A model generated the notes under the pieces. It ran no database searches, had not been told where the DNA came from, and saw nothing but the letters and a program-made list of their open reading frames with translations. The position numbers were made by a program, and so were the translations under genes. DNA of 64,000 nt from Nosema muscidifuracis (taxonomy: Eukaryota; Microsporidia; Nosematidae): contig JAIOKI010000001.1 of the NCBI GenBank assembly GCA_028335825.1, positions 620,001 to 684,000 on the forward strand, given 5' to 3'. Of the stretch, positions 41,998 through 52,404 are shown one piece after another; within the stretch, counting starts at the first letter, position 1, and each line of letters opens with the position of its first letter.

Positions 41998-42918
41998 ATG
42001 TTGAGGGGTATGGTCAGATTAACAGAGATATTATACAAATCCCTTGCTATGATTTCTCCAAATGAGTATGATAGACTATGTGCATCAAAATTTGGTGATT
42101 CTTATGATGATAATATCTTGTATTTCATATCAATTCAAGGACCTACGTCATCTGGTAAATCCTCATTATCATCCAGTCTTAAATCTCTATTATCAAATCG
42201 TAAACCTTATTTGATAAGACTTGATGATTTTTATTTGACTAGAGATGGTGCTTATGAAGATGAAGATAAACTAGATTTTGATAATCCTAATATACTGAAC
42301 TGGAAAAATATTTATGGTGTCATCAACTCAATAATTAAAAAAGATAAACGAATACCAGTATACAAAAGATCATCAAAATCTTGTAATGATCTTACTTATG
42401 TAGACAATATAGGGTACAATGTTATTATTATAGAAGGATTATATGCTTTCAATTGTCTTAATGAAAAAATATTTAATTTAAAAGAATTTGATATACATAA
42501 TTCAGATAAATATATTGAAAATCAATATATAAATAATGAACAAATTATAGATTATCATTCAATTAGAAATGGATTTAGGGATATGAAGCTGTTAAATATA
42601 AGATTAACACTATGCAAAAGTAAATTGTACAGTATCAGAATCAAACGTGATAGAATTATTCGTAACTTATCTGATAAAGTTATTTTAGACAGATTAGATA
42701 GATTTATATGGCCTAATACTTTAAAATGGGTGTATTCTGATATATTTAATCATGACATAGTTATTAGACACGGAAATTTCAATGATACTGAATTACCAAA
42801 TTTAAAAAGAAGTCTTGGTAAATATTTTGGTAGCACTCAAATAGCATGTGAACATTTTCAAGATAACCTTAAGGAAGATTATATGAAAGATTGTACTGAA
42901 GAATGCTTACTTAAATAA
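41998..42918 (+). CDS. Uridine kinase family P-loop phosphotransferase
   Basis: A 306-residue protein. Walker A is GPTSSGKSS (residues 48-56). A second acidic site, LIRLDDFYLTRDGAYEDEDK (72-91) then DFDNPNILNW (93-102), is the uridine-kinase pattern DDFY...DFDHP. YKRSSKSCND (near 122) corresponds to the PxYDxxxH segment, and VIIIEGLYAF (near 145) to the Walker-B-like IExEGI strand. IRIKRDRIIRNLSDKVILDR (near 218) is the LID segment RRxxRDxxxRG. It should phosphorylate uridine/cytidine in pyrimidine salvage, important in a parasite that lacks de novo nucleotide synthesis. The start is ambiguous: there is no C-run before this ATG, and a second in-frame ATG lies at 42010 (MVRLTE). Confidence 0.8.
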   Translation: MLRGMVRLTEILYKSLAMISPNEYDRLCASKFGDSYDDNILYFISIQGPTSSGKSSLSSSLKSLLSNRKPYLIRLDDFYLTRDGAYEDEDKLDFDNPNILNWKNIYGVINSIIKKDKRIPVYKRSSKSCNDLTYVDNIGYNVIIIEGLYAFNCLNEKIFNLKEFDIHNSDKYIENQYINNEQIIDYHSIRNGFRDMKLLNIRLTLCKSKLYSIRIKRDRIIRNLSDKVILDRLDRFIWPNTLKWVYSDIFNHDIVIRHGNFNDTELPNLKRSLGKYFGSTQIACEHFQDNLKEDYMKDCTEECLLK

Positions 42919-43740
42919 ATTTATTTTAAATAAAATTTCTTTGTTTATTAAAAAAATTATTTATTTTTTAATTAAAATATAGTTTTGTTTATCGTAAAAT
43001 GACATTTCGAACACAAAATTTAATTTAACTTTTTAATGATTTGATAAATTTAAATATAAAAATTATTTGAATTCAAATCAGGTAATTTATATTTTTTGTT
43101 TATTTTTGACGTGTCTAAAAATATATTTTTTATGAATAATATTCCAGATAATACTTTGTGTAGTGACTTATAGTCATTAACCATTTATATCCTTACTAAT
43201 TTGATCTTAAAAAATACAATAAATTGTTTTTAATATATAATTTAAATTATCATACAAATATTTAATTAAATCTTTTATAATTCTGAATTATTAGGTTAAT
43301 ATTTTTTTGATAATCTTAAATCATTTGTGTACATAAAAATATAATCTTATATTTTAACTATTGATTATAATGCTAATAAAAACTTAAGTGAATGTATTTT
43401 AATTAATTCTTGGACAATATTTTTAGTCATACTAAATAAGTCTATAAAAAACTCTCAATTTCTAGATTATTTTATTAGAAAAATAGTAACACGTATCAAA
43501 CTTAATTTTAAAAGTTGATAGTTTTTAAATTATTTTAAAACTTCTTAAATAACTGTAGAATTTCAAACTATATTTATTTTGACTAGTTAAAGCTTTTCTA
43601 TTATCAAAAAAAAATGTACTTTTATTTTAAATATAAAAATAAATACTGTATAATTTTAAACTTTTCTATACAAGTATAAGTCCAGGATAATCCCTTTCGT
43701 TATGATTTGGTACGGTATAGTAAAAAACTTCCATCGTGCA
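42919..43740. other. AT-rich intergenic interval
   Basis: No gene recognised. The last 60 bp (from about 43680) are GC-richer and probably belong to the adjoining LINE fragment. Confidence 0.45.
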
Positions 43741-43930
43741 TACAGAACTGAGCTAAAATTAGATAGCCACATCGAAATATACATAAAGATGACATTGGAA
43801 AGTCGCTGTAGAGTCTGCGATGATTAGGTTGCATTAGGTAGTAGTCTAAAAGTAAAAGGATGGAGACTAATCGAAAATATAAGGGTAGCCTACACGGTAA
43901 GTGAAGAATAAGATAAAGACATCATAAAAC
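43741..43930 (+). mobile_element. LINE 3'-terminal ORF fragment (dead copy)
   Basis: Read on the plus strand it gives a long coding-like run: TELKLDSHIEIYIKMTLESR, then CRVCDD, GSSLKVKGWRLIENIRVAYT and VSEE, interrupted by a few stops. It aligns with 4513-4620, with the GAACTGAGCTAAA word near 11084, and with GATATCC...CATAAAGATGACCTTGGAAA near 2600-2660 at the end of the left-edge LINE. That placement makes it a 5'-truncated LINE copy. Confidence 0.55.
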
Positions 43931-44765
43931 TTAACTATACTTCAAATAAATAATTTATTTTTACAATGTACTTTATTTTGTTTTGATCTTGTAGATAAAT
44001 ATAAGAATATTTTATTATTTTTAATAAGTATTAATGAGACAGCAATAGAATATCTAAAGATGACTACGACATTTTTATTACGAAATAATATTTTACTTGA
44101 AATTTCAAAAATCAGGATTAATATATTCTTTTATTATATAAATTAGTTAGAAGTAAATATTCACAGATTATTACGCCATAATTTACTATATTAGTTTAAT
44201 ATTAAATATATTAAGTAAGTTAAATAAAAATTATATTAATATATGAACTTACTTAGATATTATAAGATTCTAACTTAATTAGCAACTTGATAATTCTAAT
44301 ATATGATAAAAAATCATAACGTGTTACTTACCAGAAAAAATTAATGAGTTAACCAATAAAATGGAGGTGGAAATCAAAATTCGTTTTTAGTCTATGAAAA
44401 TTATACGATTATCTTTATTTGTAATTAAGACTGAGAAATAAATAATTTATAAAAGTGATAAATTGTAATAATACTTTTATTAATTTTTTAAAGACTATAG
44501 AAAATACTAATGTATTCTAATTAATTAACTATAAATATATAAAAGCAATTTCTATAAGAACATGAATTCTTAATTTAATGACTTTAATAAATAACTAAAG
44601 CTGGTATAATCAACTTTAATATTTAAAACTAGGCAGAAGGTATATCAGCTTTATACTAATTATATTTAATTACTTTAATAAGTAATAGTTATGTTACCAA
44701 TATTTTAGAATGAAAATTTAAAATATTTTACAGAAAGATTTACAATATTTTATTTATCAATTTCA

Positions 44766-44950
44766 ATATCTTATATTTTAATTTAAATTATATATAAGAT
44801 AAAATCAATGTATTAGTTTTTATAAAATATCTTATGTTAATTTAAATTATATAAGATAAATTCAATGTATTAGTTTTATATAAAATATCTTATGTTAATT
44901 TAAATTATATATAAGATAAAATCAATGTATTAGTTTTATATAAAATATCT
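44766..44950. repeat. Tandem repeat, unit about 58-61 bp, three copies
   Basis: Units of ATATCTTATGTTAATTTAAA followed by TTATATATAAGATAAAATC and AATGTATTAGTTTTATATAA; unit starts lie near 44766, 44827, 44885 and 44945 (last one partial). Confidence 0.85.
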
Positions 44951-45214
44951 TAGATATTTTATTTATTTAGTGAAAAAGGTATAACTAAAAAATTATATAT
45001 TATTTACTGATCTTGAAATTTTCTAAATATTTTAACTTATCAGATTAAGTCTTTTATTGATCAATATGTTTGTTTTAATACATTTTAATCATTTATTAAG
45101 AAATTAAATATAAATTCTACCAAATATATAATAATTTATAGTTTCACTATCGTATTCTTAAAATTTAATAAATGTCTGGTAAAAATTTGGAAAATAAATT
45201 AAAAAAATATTTCA

Positions 45215-45217
45215 CCC
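45215..45217 (+). promoter_or_regulatory. C-run start-proximal motif of the 45222 gene
   Basis: CCC four bases before the ATG. Confidence 0.55.
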
Positions 45218-45221
45218 TATA

Positions 45222-46346
45222 ATGATCATACATAACTATTTATTTTTGATATTTTTTTTAAATATTAGAAATTTATCATACAAAACTATTAATGGAGAAA
45301 TCAAAAGAAGTTATTCTTACGAATGGAAAATCGATTCTGTATTTAATTTTCCATATATTATTACAAGATACGGAAAACATCTCACAGAGATTATTTTGTG
45401 GAAAGATTATATTATAACAAATGAAGATATTATAGGAACTGCAATCTACAAATATAAGATGGAAAATGAATATATATTTTTTTGGTTATATGAAGAAACT
45501 TTTCGTCAAAATGATAATATTAGTCAATATATGAATATTTTTGAATTAAATATTAATCATTTTAATACTTTTATATACTTACTTCCTACTATCGATATGA
45601 AAAATATCAAAAGAGAAGGATTTGAGTGTGAAAGTACAAATTTAATTCATGATTTAGAATTAGAGATTGATTCAAAAATCATTGAATTACTTAGTGATTT
45701 TAATTATAAAGTTAAAGAGGAAATCAAAGAAGAAATAATTAGTCTTTTATCCAAATTTAAAGAGGATACAAATTTTTATGATAAATATATATTTATTTAT
45801 TTTAATAGAAATCTTGAGAATATAGAAAATTTTTTTGATAAATTATTAGATTCTGTAGAAGATGGTATAAGTTTCTTTGGTCAAGTTAAAAAAATATTTA
45901 TAGAAGAAGTTGATAAAAATAATTCTGTTATTTATTGGGAAACTTTTTTTAATCATAAAAATGTTAAGCTAATGGAAGAAAAGAAATTATATAAATTATG
46001 GGCCTTAGTTATAGATGTGATAAATATTTATAAATTATCTCTTGATAATCAATACAAATTTAAAATTTATTCTTTGAGTACATCGCTTGATTTATCTTTT
46101 AGAAATCATAAGACATGTATCATATTAGATATATCTAATGTACCTGTTGTTGAAGATAAAGTTATAGAAATTATTGACGAAAAAGAAAATTCTTATGATT
46201 TCGATATACTTAAAATCGAAGATTATAAATGCACATTTGTATTTGATACAATATCTTTGAAAGAAGCGAACGTCAAATCTCTCAAGTTTATAATTATATT
46301 TGATAATATAAAACATGAAAGCCCTTATCTAGAAATAAATTATTAA
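45222..46346 (+). CDS. Secreted protein of unknown function, 374 residues
   Basis: The N terminus MIIHNYLFLIFFLNIRNL is a signal peptide with a strong hydrophobic core; no second membrane segment is seen, so secretion or ER-lumen residence is likely. The body is acidic and helical in the middle (IKEEIISLLSKFKEDTNF and VEDGISFFGQVKKIF) with beta-like flanks, and there are almost no cysteines. CCC supports the start. It has no recognised family and no relation by eye to other genes in this window. Confidence 0.7.
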   Translation: MIIHNYLFLIFFLNIRNLSYKTINGEIKRSYSYEWKIDSVFNFPYIITRYGKHLTEIILWKDYIITNEDIIGTAIYKYKMENEYIFFWLYEETFRQNDNISQYMNIFELNINHFNTFIYLLPTIDMKNIKREGFECESTNLIHDLELEIDSKIIELLSDFNYKVKEEIKEEIISLLSKFKEDTNFYDKYIFIYFNRNLENIENFFDKLLDSVEDGISFFGQVKKIFIEEVDKNNSVIYWETFFNHKNVKLMEEKKLYKLWALVIDVINIYKLSLDNQYKFKIYSLSTSLDLSFRNHKTCIILDISNVPVVEDKVIEIIDEKENSYDFDILKIEDYKCTFVFDTISLKEANVKSLKFIIIFDNIKHESPYLEINY

Positions 46347-46786
46347 ATTTAATTAAGATACTTTTTTTAAATTAAAAATAAAAGTTAACTGTAATTATTA
46401 AGTTACAAATTTTTTTATATAAGGATATTCTGTTACTTTTTATCTTTCATATCTCTAAGAAAGTCTACCATTGTCTCTTTTATGCTTCAATGAATGCTCT
46501 CTAGAGTTTTCTTAAGGTTATTTGACTAATTGTTTATTTAAATTACATAAGGTATTTTTTTTTCTTTAACTTGTTTGTAAAGCCTATTTCATTTGCTAAT
46601 AAATTATTTAAATAGATCCGTAAAAATTGGTAGCACATAAGCGTACTCAAAGGCTTCACTCTTAAGTTTTTGATAAAAAATAACTGAATCAAAATGATTA
46701 AGAATTTTTTTTAATTAATTAAAGTATGTGGAATACTCATTTTTTAAAATATTAATATTATAAACTTATAGACCTTAAATAGAAAT
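46347..46786. other. Intergenic interval with a GC-richer patch
   Basis: 46420-46680 is less AT-rich than typical spacer and reads as short interrupted open stretches on the minus strand, which suggests an old decayed insertion. I cannot assign it to a family. Confidence 0.35.
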
Positions 46787-47236
46787 TTAATTTTGATATT
46801 TCTCACAACCTTCTAGGAACAGATCCCACGATTTTTTAATCTGATTCTGAATATTATTTATCTCACTGATCATTCTAGATGCATTCTTATTTAATTCACT
46901 ATCCGAGAATCTAACAATCCCCATAAAATAATTCAGACAGCGTTTGTAAGGTAAATCTAAATCCCCGGATAACTTCCGAATATTTGATTTGTTAAATTTA
47001 AGTCTACGTTTGATAAATTCAGATTCAAGTTTCTGGATCTGTGTTTTAGTAAGGATGGTATATTTTAAAATTTTAGACGGACATTTTATTTTGGATGACC
47101 ATTTAAATTTAGAGGAAGATTTAATTTGTGGAGTCTTTTGTATTTCTATAGGTGATATATTGTATATATCTGGGAGATTTATATCATTATCATCGCTGTC
47201 GTATAATACATTTTTAAAAGGTTTTTTATCATACAT
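46787..47236 (-). CDS. Homeodomain-like protein with degenerate recognition helix
   Basis: A 149-residue protein. Residues about 56-113 follow the homeodomain pattern: YTILTKTQIQKLESEFIKRR (helix 1, with the LTxxQxxxLExxF spacing), SNIRKLSGDLDLPYKR (helix 2 and turn, LAxxLxLP), then CLNYFMGIVRF in the place of VxxWFxNRR. The hydrophobic core positions are kept (Phe49 equivalent), but the DNA-contacting Asn51 is Gly and the following Arg pair is missing. It belongs with the microsporidian homeobox proteins in general form; whether it still binds DNA specifically is doubtful. It is preceded by a basic SSKFKWSSKIKCPSK region that could contact DNA backbone. No C-run at the start. Confidence 0.55.
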   Translation of the reverse strand: MYDKKPFKNVLYDSDDNDINLPDIYNISPIEIQKTPQIKSSSKFKWSSKIKCPSKILKYTILTKTQIQKLESEFIKRRLKFNKSNIRKLSGDLDLPYKRCLNYFMGIVRFSDSELNKNASRMISEINNIQNQIKKSWDLFLEGCEKYQN

Positions 47237-47420
47237 TTATGGCCTTCTAAAATTAACTTAAAAAATTGAATATTAAATTTATTATATAAATTAAACAAAA
47301 ATATTAATTAAAATTTAATTTATTCAGATATATATTTAATACTGATCCAAATATGTATGAAATTGAACAATAAAATAATTTTTAAGTTATTAATAACATT
47401 TCTTGAAAAGCATAAAAATT

Positions 47421-47492
47421 AGGGCCCAGCAGGGATTGAACCTGCGACCTACCGATCTGCAATCGAATGTTCTACCACTGAACTATGGACCC
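47421..47492 (-). tRNA. tRNA-Cys (GCA)
   Basis: A 72-base tRNA on the minus strand. Acceptor arms GGGTCCA and TGGGCCC pair fully (one G-U), the D stem is GTTC/GAAC, the anticodon loop TTGCAGA gives GCA, and the T arm is GCAGG-TTCAATC-CCTGC. The A box (TAGTTCAGTGGTA) and B box (GGTTCAATCC) are present. No CCA is encoded. The closing pair of the anticodon stem (27-43) is a T-T mismatch, the only imperfection. Intron-less. Confidence 0.93.
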
Positions 47493-47668
47493 TTAATAAG
47501 TATTTGAATATTAAATAATATATATGATTAGAATAACTCTTTTTTAGTTATTCAAATTATATTAGATTTTTTTTTAACCGAATTAATAACTGTCTTTTGT
47601 TGTTTTGTATTTAATTGGTTCATTTAATTTATATTTCAAGTTTGAAAAATAAATTTTTTTATTTTCTT

Positions 47669-47671
47669 CCC
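47669..47671 (+). promoter_or_regulatory. C-run start-proximal motif of eIF2 gamma
   Basis: CCC two bases before the ATG. Confidence 0.55.
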
Positions 47672-47673
47672 TT

Positions 47674-48960
47674 ATGAAAGAAGACATAGATGTTATAAAC
47701 GACCAAGCAACAATTAACATAGGAACCATAGGACATGTAGCACATGGAAAATCAACCATAGTTCGTGCTATAAGTGGAATATCTACCATCAAATTTAAAG
47801 CTGAGTTAGAAAGAAATATTACAATTAAGTTGGGATACGCTAATGCTAAAATATACAAATGTTTGGGAAAATGTAAGAGACCTGATTGTTACCAAGCATT
47901 TAATAGCAGTTCACCTTCTAAATTAATTTGTAAAATATGTAATGGATCTCTTGTTTTGGTCAGGCATGTTTCTTTTGTAGATTGCCCGGGTCACGATGTA
48001 CTTATGGCTACCATGTTGAGCGGTACAGCTATTATGGATGCTGCTCTTCTTCTTATTGCTGCTAATGAACCCTGCCCACAACCTCAAACGACAGAACATC
48101 TATGCGCAGTAGAAGTAATGAATCTTAAGAAGATTATTATCGTACAGAACAAGATTGATTTAATTTCTAGAGAACAAGCTCTTGAGCAATATGATCAGAT
48201 ACTCAGCTTCCTAAAAAAATCTAATGCATCTGGGCCAGTTATTCCCACAGCAGCTCAACTTGGAGTGAATATCTCTGCTATACTGGATTTTATAGTTAAT
48301 TATATACCAGAACCAAAGAGAAATGAATCAGAGAATCCTAAAATGATCATTATAAGAAGTTTTGACGTGAATAGACCTGGTACTGGTATTGAAGAATTAA
48401 ATGGGGGAGTTATTGGGGGTAGTTTAGTTACCGGAGTTGTTAAGCTTGGAGATGAAGTAGAAATTCGTCCAGGAATGATAACTAAAAAAGGTAAAGATTT
48501 TATTTGTCAACCTTTTGTCACTAAAATAGTCTCACTTAAAGCAGAAAATAATATTTTGGAACAAGCCTATCCTGGAGGATTAATAGGAGTAGGAACAGAA
48601 ATTGATCCAAGTTTTTGTAAATCTGACAGGCTAGTAGGACAAGTAATGGGTCTTGTTGGTAAATTACCACCCATTCGTACTGATTTAATAGTTAATTTTG
48701 AGTTATTTCAAAAGTCTATGACTCAGGATAAACAGGATTTAAGAGTGAACGATCATATACAACTCAATATAGGTAGTACTATAACAGGAGGAATAGTAAA
48801 AGATTTAGAGAAAGATAAATGCACATTAGAATTAATTAAGCCTACATGTTGTGATATAAATGAAAGAATAGCTATAAGTAGAAAGATTAATAATCATTGG
48901 AGACTTATTGGACATGGACTTATAGTAGGAGGAAATGAAATTGAGCCTGTTTATTCTTAA
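47674..48960 (+). CDS. GCD11: Translation initiation factor eIF2 subunit gamma
   Basis: A 428-residue GTPase that delivers Met-tRNAi to the 40S subunit in the eIF2 ternary complex. The G1 box is GHVAHGKST (residues 20-28). The zinc-knuckle cysteines typical of eIF2 gamma fall at about 63, 67, 72, 86 and 89 (CLGKCKRPDC, then CKICNG). G3 is DCPGHD (103-108). PCPQPQTTEHL (133-142) is the eIF2-gamma-specific switch-adjacent segment, and G4 is NKID (159-162). Domains II and III follow, with RPGTGIEELNGGVIGGSLVT and VEIRPGMI. The length is slightly under yeast (527) and human (472) because the N-terminal extension is missing. Base composition is noticeably less AT-biased than the neighbours, as expected for a constrained gene. 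Confidence 0.95.
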   Translation: MKEDIDVINDQATINIGTIGHVAHGKSTIVRAISGISTIKFKAELERNITIKLGYANAKIYKCLGKCKRPDCYQAFNSSSPSKLICKICNGSLVLVRHVSFVDCPGHDVLMATMLSGTAIMDAALLLIAANEPCPQPQTTEHLCAVEVMNLKKIIIVQNKIDLISREQALEQYDQILSFLKKSNASGPVIPTAAQLGVNISAILDFIVNYIPEPKRNESENPKMIIIRSFDVNRPGTGIEELNGGVIGGSLVTGVVKLGDEVEIRPGMITKKGKDFICQPFVTKIVSLKAENNILEQAYPGGLIGVGTEIDPSFCKSDRLVGQVMGLVGKLPPIRTDLIVNFELFQKSMTQDKQDLRVNDHIQLNIGSTITGGIVKDLEKDKCTLELIKPTCCDINERIAISRKINNHWRLIGHGLIVGGNEIEPVYS

Positions 48961-49357
48961 AATAATTAAAATTTTATATTAAAAAAAACGTCATTTAAAT
49001 TGAATTTTATATCTGCAACAAAATAAATTAAATTTTTTTTATTTACTCTTGAATTATATTTTAGATCTTTTAAATAATATTTTATAATATTAAATATATT
49101 TCAGCAGTTGAAAATATAAATCTTAGACGAGTATCATTTTTTGTATTTTGTTATTAAATCTTCTTAAGTATAATTTACGGATTATTTTATTAGAAATTTA
49201 TCTAATGATCTTTAGTAATTAGCTAAAAAATCTTATTTATACGGTTCTTATTTAATTATCTGTCTCTTTTTACTTTTTCATAAAAATAAATCTCGAAGAA
49301 TATATTTTAATAATTTATTTATAAACAAAATGATACTATTTTTTAATTTAAAAATCT
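48961..49357. other. AT-rich convergent intergenic interval
   Basis: No feature recognised. Confidence 0.4.
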
Positions 49358-50242
49358 TTAATTAAAACTTAGATTTATTATAGAATGTACTGGAAATCTT
49401 GCTCCATATCTAAATAATCTAAGTACAGAGCTGTAAATAGGCTGTGCTTTAACATTTTTGGTATTAATACATAAAATAAAATCTCTTTCTATATTATTAA
49501 GTACATCCAAATAAGTTTTAAGAGTGTTCTTTTGTTCAGATCCTTCCTCACCATAGTTGCTTAACTTAGTCAACTTTTTCTTCATAAGTATTGAGCCTCG
49601 ATCAGACATGGCATTTATAGTACCAGCTAAAAATACAATATTATCTTTTATTTCGGGAGTAGCTTCTATATCGTAAAGTATAGAAGCTAGTTCGAGACTA
49701 TCTACTAGACTTTTTGTACTATATAGATTCATATTAATCATAGTAAACTTAAAATTCTTAATTTTATGAGTGAAAACTGACCATGAAGCGTAAGCATTCT
49801 TTATAATAGGATCATTAGTCTTAAATACACCAGATTTCTCAAAATTTAATTCTTCTGTATCATAAATTATGGGATTAAATGTTTCAGACCCATTTGTAGG
49901 ATCAGTTATCAATGATTCTCGTCCTTCCACTATTCCGTAATGAGGTAAAATACGATTTTCTAATTGATTCAATTGTTGATTAGTAACTTCCTGTAAGGTC
50001 ATAATAGGTACATGAGTATTATCTATTAACGCAACGACTTCATTTATCTGATCATCTGCATCCAAAGACTCCTTTTTTTCCATATTGTATGTGATGATAC
50101 TAAAATCTCCTAAACTTTTTAAATCAACTATCATGTTATGATCTTTGAGATATCCAATTACATTTTTGTGCTCGTCTTTTAGTTCGGGGTCATACCTTGA
50201 GACAATATAAGAAAATATGCCAGGGAATAAAAAAAATATCAT
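49358..50242 (-). CDS. Endonuclease/exonuclease/phosphatase (DNase-I fold)-like secreted protein
   Basis: A 294-residue protein. The short hydrophobic N terminus MIFFLFPGIFSYIV suggests secretion or an ER destination. DFSIITYNME (residues 46-55) matches the first EEP strand with its Asn; IMTLQEVTN (80-88) supplies the metal-binding Glu; NPIIYDTEELNFEKSGVF corresponds to the substrate-loop region; FTMINMNLYS replaces the usual TxHL. FLAGTINAMSD stands where GDFNA is expected, with Thr in place of the catalytic Asp, and PVHSIINLSF is where SDHxPV is expected. The fold call is fairly good, but two catalytic positions look altered, so it may bind without cutting. No C-run precedes the start, so the N terminus is uncertain. 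Confidence 0.55.
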   Translation of the reverse strand: MIFFLFPGIFSYIVSRYDPELKDEHKNVIGYLKDHNMIVDLKSLGDFSIITYNMEKKESLDADDQINEVVALIDNTHVPIMTLQEVTNQQLNQLENRILPHYGIVEGRESLITDPTNGSETFNPIIYDTEELNFEKSGVFKTNDPIIKNAYASWSVFTHKIKNFKFTMINMNLYSTKSLVDSLELASILYDIEATPEIKDNIVFLAGTINAMSDRGSILMKKKLTKLSNYGEEGSEQKNTLKTYLDVLNNIERDFILCINTKNVKAQPIYSSVLRLFRYGARFPVHSIINLSFN

Positions 50243-51627
50243 AATTTAAAGGAAATAATTTTATTATATAGACGTGTATGAAACAGTTTTGTAATACTTA
50301 TCCTATTATGCATAAATTTCTAACTGATTTATTAATTTAAGATAAAATGTTTTAAGATTTGAATTGTTTAAAAAAAAGTTAAAATTTTTAATCAATTTTG
50401 AATAAGATACGAATTTACTTTGAATAAAAATTTTAACTTTTTTTTTACCTTTGTTTTATAAAGATGCATGTATAAGAAGAATTATAGTAGAAAATTATAC
50501 TAAAGTATTAAAATAAAATTTTATTCATAAAAAAGATTAAAAGTTTATGAAATCAATTTTTTTAAAAATTAAGCACTTAATTTCTTTTCTATATTTTACG
50601 ACCAATAATAAATGAAGCTAATTTGTATTAAAAACGAAACATTTTAGTTACTCTTCTATCACTTTCGATCTATCATTTTGATTATTGTTTTAAGATACGA
50701 AAGATATTTCGTAATGGTCCTTTATTAAATAAAACAAGATGATAACATATTTATAAGTCTGTATCGCTCATGGTACAATATTAATATCAATCAAATTGAG
50801 ATCTTTATTTGGGATAAATAGATTCATTTTTGTATTAGTATAATAACCAATGACTATTAAAGAAAATTATTGTATCACGAAAAAACAAATAAAATCGTAA
50901 GTAAATCTCATTTTTAACGCTAAGATAAAAAATTGTAACTATCTTTAATTTGATAATATAACTTGTTTATTAGATACTACTCTCTTATTAAATATAATAA
51001 TAACAAAAAAAGTTTTTTATAGATTAGTGGTACTAAAAAATTAATTTACAGCAGTAATTTATAATATAAAATTATTATAATATTATATGTAAAATTTATA
51101 AAAGTATATCAGATAAGGTAAGCATATATTTAAAATAAGAGAAAAATAATATATTTTAATTTAAATCATTATCAGCTATATATAGTGTATTAAATTTATA
51201 GTAGTAGTACAAAGTAATTAAATAATTTATAGAAGCAATCATATGATTCAGTTACTTCACCTATGAATAATCTATCAGCGAATGTAATATTATTGGTTAT
51301 AATCACATGTAAATATATTAATTTCGTTACAAATATGAATTTTTTGTATAATGACATAGATAAATCATTTGAATAAGAAAAAATTGTTTTTATTTTGTTT
51401 TTTAAATTAATTATGTGAAAATCCATTTTTTTTTCTACAATACGACACGATTTTTTTAATATTTTTCAAATTTTGTTGAACAATCATTTCATTATAAAAT
51501 TCATTGCTTTAATTATAAAGTTAGATTTTTTACTTTATTGAAAGAATGAATAATCTTTTATTCTATTTTAGTAAATGATAATACGAAGTTAAGTGAAAAT
51601 ATTTAAATATAATTAAATTTACCCTGC
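50243..51627. other. AT-rich divergent intergenic interval
   Basis: No supported gene. A 76-codon minus-strand frame at 51196-51426 lacks a C-run and recognisable motif and is not called. Confidence 0.45.
51622..51624 (+). promoter_or_regulatory. C-run start-proximal motif of the 51628 gene
   Basis: CCC three bases before the ATG. Confidence 0.55.
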
Positions 51628-52404
51628 ATGACATTCCCTTCAAAATTTATATATCCAAAAATAGAATCTACTTGTATAAAAGATACACCTTCAATAAGCA
51701 TTCTAGAAGATCCTTCAGATTTCAAATCATTAGAAATAAATAAGATACTTGATTTTATTGATTACCCAAAACTAAATAAACAAGAAGAAGATACAGTTTT
51801 CTTAGAAAATATTAAAACTTATTTAAACAGATTAGAACAAGACTTGAATATAGAAAATAAAATAGAAATCGACTCAATAATAAAAAAGAGTAAGGAAATT
51901 GACTTGTATAAAGAAATTGAGAAAGAATGTGACATTTTGGAAATATCACTTGCCAATCTTAAAGTTGAATACGACGAAATAAAAATACTAAAAAAAAATA
52001 ATTTGGGAGATTTAGAAAAAGAATTTACAAAACTCAATTCAGATTTTAATGACAAACAATTTGAAATAAAACACAAAGATCTTTTAGACCAGGCATACTC
52101 TTTTCTGAATCAGGAACCTGTCAATAAAAATGTATTAAATATGTTTTTTTATATAAAAAATATACGAGGATACAATCTGGCAGTAGAAAAACATTCACTT
52201 TTACAAAATATATCTAGGGAGGAAAATGGAGTTTTGGGTCAACTTTTTTATGAATTAACGTGTAAAGGATATTTAAATTTAGAAGAAATAGAGCAGAAAT
52301 ATAAATTGGATAAAGTTCTAATACTTAAGATCGTGTATGGAATGACAAACAATGGAATAGTTACCTATGACAAAGAAAAGGGAGAAATAATCTTGAGAAA
52401 ATAA
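51628..52404 (+). CDS. Coiled-coil protein with C-terminal winged-helix-like domain
   Basis: A 258-residue, cytosolic or nuclear protein with no signal peptide. Residues about 50-160 are strongly coiled-coil (for example EIEKECDILEISLANLKVEY and EKEFTKLNSDFNDKQFEI). The last 60 residues, GVLGQLFYELTCKGYLNLEE then IEQKYKLDKVLILKIVYGMT and NNGIVTYD, have the helix-turn-helix-wing pattern of a winged-helix domain. The combination suggests a subunit of a structural or transcription complex (kinetochore, ESCRT-like or RNA polymerase III-like), but no specific family is certain. CCC supports the start. Confidence 0.65.
   Translation: MTFPSKFIYPKIESTCIKDTPSISILEDPSDFKSLEINKILDFIDYPKLNKQEEDTVFLENIKTYLNRLEQDLNIENKIEIDSIIKKSKEIDLYKEIEKECDILEISLANLKVEYDEIKILKKNNLGDLEKEFTKLNSDFNDKQFEIKHKDLLDQAYSFLNQEPVNKNVLNMFFYIKNIRGYNLAVEKHSLLQNISREENGVLGQLFYELTCKGYLNLEEIEQKYKLDKVLILKIVYGMTNNGIVTYDKEKGEIILRK

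Larger units (their letters stand above)
43931..45221. other. AT-rich intergenic interval
   Basis: No gene. Contains the tandem repeat at 44766-44950. Confidence 0.45.

Noticed and set aside
47583-47858. 91-codon minus-strand frame over the eIF2 gamma start
   Set aside because: Antisense shadow of a strongly conserved gene.
51196-51426. 76-codon minus-strand frame
   Set aside because: No C-run, no motif, and AT-spacer composition.
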